From Nitrosomonadaceae bacterium (GTDB taxonomy: Bacteria; Pseudomonadota; Gammaproteobacteria; Burkholderiales; Usitatibacteraceae): a DNA stretch of 7,454 bases. The notes under the pieces are model-generated. The model saw only the letters and a list, made by a program, of their open reading frames with translations. It did not search any database and was not told the origin of the DNA. The position numbers were made by a program, and so were the translations under genes. Positions 5,642 to 7,454 of the stretch are shown here, one piece after another (position 1 is the stretch's first letter; each line of letters begins with the position of its first letter). The stretch lies in the NCBI GenBank assembly GCA_021300055.1, contig JAJTHU010000039.1, positions 1-7,454 on the forward strand, given 5' to 3'.

Positions 5642-7454
5642 ATGCCCAGATCCCCCCGTATGACCGCGCGCGACCTTCCGGTGCGCCCCATCTCTGACAA
5701 GCTTCCTAGACTCTCCAGACTGACCAGCGCTCTGCTGGGTGGCGTGTTGTCTATTGCGTCGTTCGCGGCGTTAGCTTTTCAGCCGTTCACCATCCGCGAC
5801 ATCCGCGTCGAAGGCGTGCAGCGTACCGAGGCAGGTACTGTTTTCAGTTACTTGCCGGTGAAAGTTGGCGAAGTGATGGACGACGATAAGGCCGCGCGTG
5901 CCATCAAGGCGCTTTACGCGACTGGCTTCTACACCGACGTGCGCTTGGAAGTCGAAAACGACGTGCTCGTTGTTTTCGTGGCGGAGCGCCCCGCGATTGC
6001 TCAGATTGAGATCGAGGGCGCGAAAGAGTTCTCCAAGGACAACCTCAAAGATGGCCTGAAGACCGCAGGCATCTCGGAAGCAAAGATTTTTGACCGCTCG
6101 GTGCTTGATCGCGCCGAGAAAGAAATCAAGCGTCAGTACACGAGCCGCGGCTTCTATTCGTCCAAGGTCACGACCACGGTGACGCCGCTTGAGCGCAATC
6201 GTGTGTCGCTTAAGTTCGGCATCGAGGAGGGCGAGCCGTCCAAGATTGTCGACATCAACATCATCGGTGCCAAGGCATTCAAGGAATCGACGCTGCTCAA
6301 GGAGTTCGAGCAAACGACGTCTGGCTGGTTTACGTTCTTCACCAAAGACGACCAGTACTCCAAGCAAAAGCTGTCAGGTGACTTGGAAAAGCTGCGTTCT
6401 TACTACTTGAACCGCGGCTATCTCGATTTCAACATTGAGTCGACGCAAGTCTCGATCACGCCTGAAAAAGACAAGATCTACATCACCATTGTCATCAGCG
6501 AGGGTGAGGTATACAAGCTCACCGACATCAAGTTTCAGGGCGATCTGAAGATCACCGAAGCGGAGATGCGCTCGTTGTTGTTGATGAAGCCGGGTGAGAT
6601 TTTTTCGCGCCAGAAGGTAGTGGACTCCGTTAAGCAAATCACCGATCGCCTCGGTAATGATGGCTACTCGTTTGCCAACATCAACCCGGTTCCTGATCGC
6701 GACCCTGTTGCCAAGACCGCATCGTTCACATTCTTTGTTGATCCTGGTAAGCGCGTTTATGTGCGCCGTATCAACATTGTCGGTAATAGCCGCACGCGTG
6801 ACGAAGTGATCCGTCGCGAGATTCGCCAGCTCGAGGCGGGTTGGTACTCAATCGACAAGATCAATCGCTCCAAAGAGCGTTTGGAACGCACGGGCTTCTT
6901 CGAAGAAGTCACCGTTGATACACCCGCAGTGCCGGGTACTAATGACCAAGTTGACCTGAACGTCACCGTCAAAGAACGCAACACGGGTAGCTTGCAGTTT
7001 GGTGTTGGCTACGGCAGCGGTATTGATCGGTTGACTGTCTCTGCCTCGGTCGCGCAGTCGAACATCTTCGGTACCGGCAATCAGCTCTCCTTCCGTATTA
7101 ACTCAAGCCGCGTTCAGCGCGCCTACGAAATCTCGTACCTAAATCCGTACTGGACGGTAGACGGTATCGCTCGCGGCTTTGACCTTTATGAGCGCGAGCT
7201 CAACACGCAGGGTCTGGTAACGGGTGACTTCCAGTCGCGCGCCGCTGGTGCTGGCGTACGCTTTGGCGTACCAGTGACCGAATACGACTCGGTCAACTTC
7301 GGGGTTGGCTGGGAACAAACCAAGATAGATCTCAACGCGTTCAGCCCCGAGCGCTACTTTGAGTACGTGAACCGCTTTGGCGCGAAGAGCGAAACGATTC
7401 GCGGCACGCTCGGTTATGCGCGTGACACCCGTGACAGCATCTTCTTCCCCAAGC
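5642..7454 (+). CDS. bamA: Outer-membrane protein assembly factor BamA (Omp85), 3'-truncated by window edge
   Basis: BamA is the core of the BAM complex, which folds and inserts beta-barrel proteins into the outer membrane. From the ATG at 5642, 604 residues are visible and the frame is open to the edge; by family length about 160-200 residues of the barrel are missing. A hydrophobic signal segment near 28-45 ends in ALA, predicting cleavage after residue 45 and a mature start FQPFTIRDI. Five POTRA domains follow at about 47-115, 116-197, 199-288, 290-369 and 371-446. The barrel begins near KERNTGSLQFGVGYG (444-458) and includes NPYWTVDG at 501-508 and the start of the RDSIFFPK region at 597-604. 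The start is uncertain: ATG at 5642 gives an unusually long n-region, ATG at 5660 is possible, and neither has a Shine-Dalgarno site. An in-frame stop at 5633-5635 limits any extension. The family call is secure. Confidence 0.97.
   Translation, partial: MPRSPRMTARDLPVRPISDKLPRLSRLTSALLGGVLSIASFAALAFQPFTIRDIRVEGVQRTEAGTVFSYLPVKVGEVMDDDKAARAIKALYATGFYTDVRLEVENDVLVVFVAERPAIAQIEIEGAKEFSKDNLKDGLKTAGISEAKIFDRSVLDRAEKEIKRQYTSRGFYSSKVTTTVTPLERNRVSLKFGIEEGEPSKIVDINIIGAKAFKESTLLKEFEQTTSGWFTFFTKDDQYSKQKLSGDLEKLRSYYLNRGYLDFNIESTQVSITPEKDKIYITIVISEGEVYKLTDIKFQGDLKITEAEMRSLLLMKPGEIFSRQKVVDSVKQITDRLGNDGYSFANINPVPDRDPVAKTASFTFFVDPGKRVYVRRINIVGNSRTRDEVIRREIRQLEAGWYSIDKINRSKERLERTGFFEEVTVDTPAVPGTNDQVDLNVTVKERNTGSLQFGVGYGSGIDRLTVSASVAQSNIFGTGNQLSFRINSSRVQRAYEISYLNPYWTVDGIARGFDLYERELNTQGLVTGDFQSRAAGAGVRFGVPVTEYDSVNFGVGWEQTKIDLNAFSPERYFEYVNRFGAKSETIRGTLGYARDTRDSIFFPK

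Noticed and set aside
5724..5738. CCAGC/GCTGG inverted repeat early in bamA
   Set aside because: The stem is only 5 bp and lies within the signal-peptide coding region; repeats this short are expected by chance.
5771..6367. Minus-strand open frame of 198 codons
   Set aside because: It is antisense to the POTRA domains of bamA, which are unmistakable on the + strand, and shows no family motif.
1..7454. A novel defence, mobile or otherwise undescribed system
   Set aside because: Every gene is a recognisable core housekeeping gene in a conserved order, gaps are 42 bases or less, and there are no integrase, transposase, repeat-array or RNA-gene signals.

Overview
The window is an ordinary, densely packed block of bacterial housekeeping genes, all on the + strand, in the order pyrH (5' end cut off) - frr - uppS - cdsA - dxr - rseP - bamA (3' end cut off). 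This gene order is widespread in Proteobacteria. The protein wording points to a betaproteobacterium, most likely Burkholderiales or a relative: the RRF N-terminus starts MNVADLKKNSEQKMQKSIDA, and mature BamA begins FQPFTIRDIRVEGVQRTEAG. By eye the DNA is moderately GC-rich and even in composition, with no sign of transferred DNA. No species is claimed.

Layout: pyrH ends at 698, and a 42-base gap leads to frr (741-1301). A 20-base gap precedes uppS (1322-2158) and a 37-base gap precedes cdsA (start taken as 2196, stop 3059). cdsA and dxr overlap by 4 bases (GTGA), and dxr and rseP overlap by 4 bases (ATGA). A 22-base gap separates rseP from bamA, which starts at about 5642 and runs off the right edge. 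No gap approaches 300 bases, and no tRNA, rRNA, CRISPR array, insertion sequence or clear rho-independent terminator is visible. The genes look like one transcription unit, probably continuing from rpsB-tsf upstream and on to skp-lpxD-fabZ-lpxA downstream, although neither flank is visible.

How the genes relate: pyrH (UMP kinase) and frr (ribosome recycling factor) supply pyrimidine nucleotides and the translation cycle. dxr makes MEP for isoprenoid precursors, and UppS turns IPP and FPP into the C55 lipid carrier for peptidoglycan and O-antigen. CdsA makes CDP-diacylglycerol for phospholipids. RseP is the site-2 protease of envelope-stress signalling and signal-peptide clearance, and BamA inserts outer-membrane beta-barrels. 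The common theme is growth and envelope building.

I searched for an undescribed system and did not find one. The points worth a second look are small: uncertain starts for bamA and cdsA without good Shine-Dalgarno sites, a roughly 15-residue insertion in UppS, an inverted repeat at the pyrH-frr junction, and the tight coupling of cdsA-dxr-rseP.
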